A DNA stretch of 64,000 nucleotides from Hirudo medicinalis (lineage: Eukaryota > Annelida > Clitellata > Hirudinida > Hirudinidae), in NCBI GenBank assembly GCA_011800805.1, contig MPNW01000183.1, positions 23,435 through 87,434 of the forward strand, read 5' to 3'. The translations under genes and the position numbers were made by a program. The notes below the pieces were generated by a model. The model searched no databases. It had not been told where the DNA came from and worked only from the letters and a program-made list of their open reading frames with translations. Of the stretch, positions 63,987 to 64,000 are shown piece after piece. How positions within the stretch are numbered: position 1 is the stretch's first letter; the number at the start of each line of letters is the position of its first letter.

Positions 63987-64000
63987 CTGAATTTACAAAA

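Overview
This is nuclear DNA of an invertebrate-grade animal. The genes are intron-rich (GT-AG, often with very short introns), AT-rich, and encode clear metazoan proteins: Na+/K+-ATPase alpha, ubiquitin-L40, SLC9B antiporters, DRG1, MRPL38, MRPL14, cardiolipin synthase and NEK1. I cannot name the species. Exon boundaries were read by eye from splice sites and reading phase. For every complete gene the joined exon lengths sum to a multiple of three, and six of the seven complete proteins I can compare are close to the usual family length; MRPL38 is somewhat longer (427 residues against about 380), and the NEK1-like kinase is much shorter than its vertebrate relative.

Layout. 1-5.9 kb: no host gene; satellites and one decayed retroelement piece (about 1.3-2.2 kb). 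5.9-20.4 kb, minus: a complete 19-coding-exon Na+/K+-ATPase alpha gene whose long introns are full of microsatellites. 23.3-24.1 kb, plus: ubiquitin-ribosomal protein L40. 24.3-26.8 kb and 34.3-36.8 kb, minus: two intact SLC9B (NHA-type) Na+/H+ antiporter paralogs with matching exons. Between them lie DRG1 (27.9-31.2 kb, plus) and a degraded non-LTR retrotransposon end containing a 906-base N gap. 37.3-43.9 kb: MRPL38 (plus), MRPL14 (plus) and cardiolipin synthase CRLS1 (minus), three genes with mitochondrial products in 6.7 kb. 44.7-51.0 kb, plus: a compact NEK1-like kinase. 51.3-64.0 kb, minus, open at its 5' end: a giant modular gene.

The giant gene is the most unusual object here. The visible part encodes about 2,270 residues: 14 TSP1-like modules of one type, one C-type lectin domain, then 17 TSP1-like modules of a second, very basic type, several separated by acidic micro-exons, and a unique C-terminal region. 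Every module keeps the W-x2-W-x2-W ladder and only two cysteines, those corresponding to one of the three TSP1 disulfides. The CSxTCG segment is missing throughout. The exons are phase-compatible, so the array looks built by exon duplication. I infer a secreted extracellular-matrix or adhesive protein; its function is unknown.

Genes are packed from 23 kb onward, with several tail-to-tail pairs (UBA52/SLC9B copy 1, MRPL14/CRLS1, NEK1/TSP1 gene) and head-to-head pairs (SLC9B copy 1/DRG1, SLC9B copy 2/MRPL38, CRLS1/NEK1). The first 20 kb are much looser and repeat-rich.
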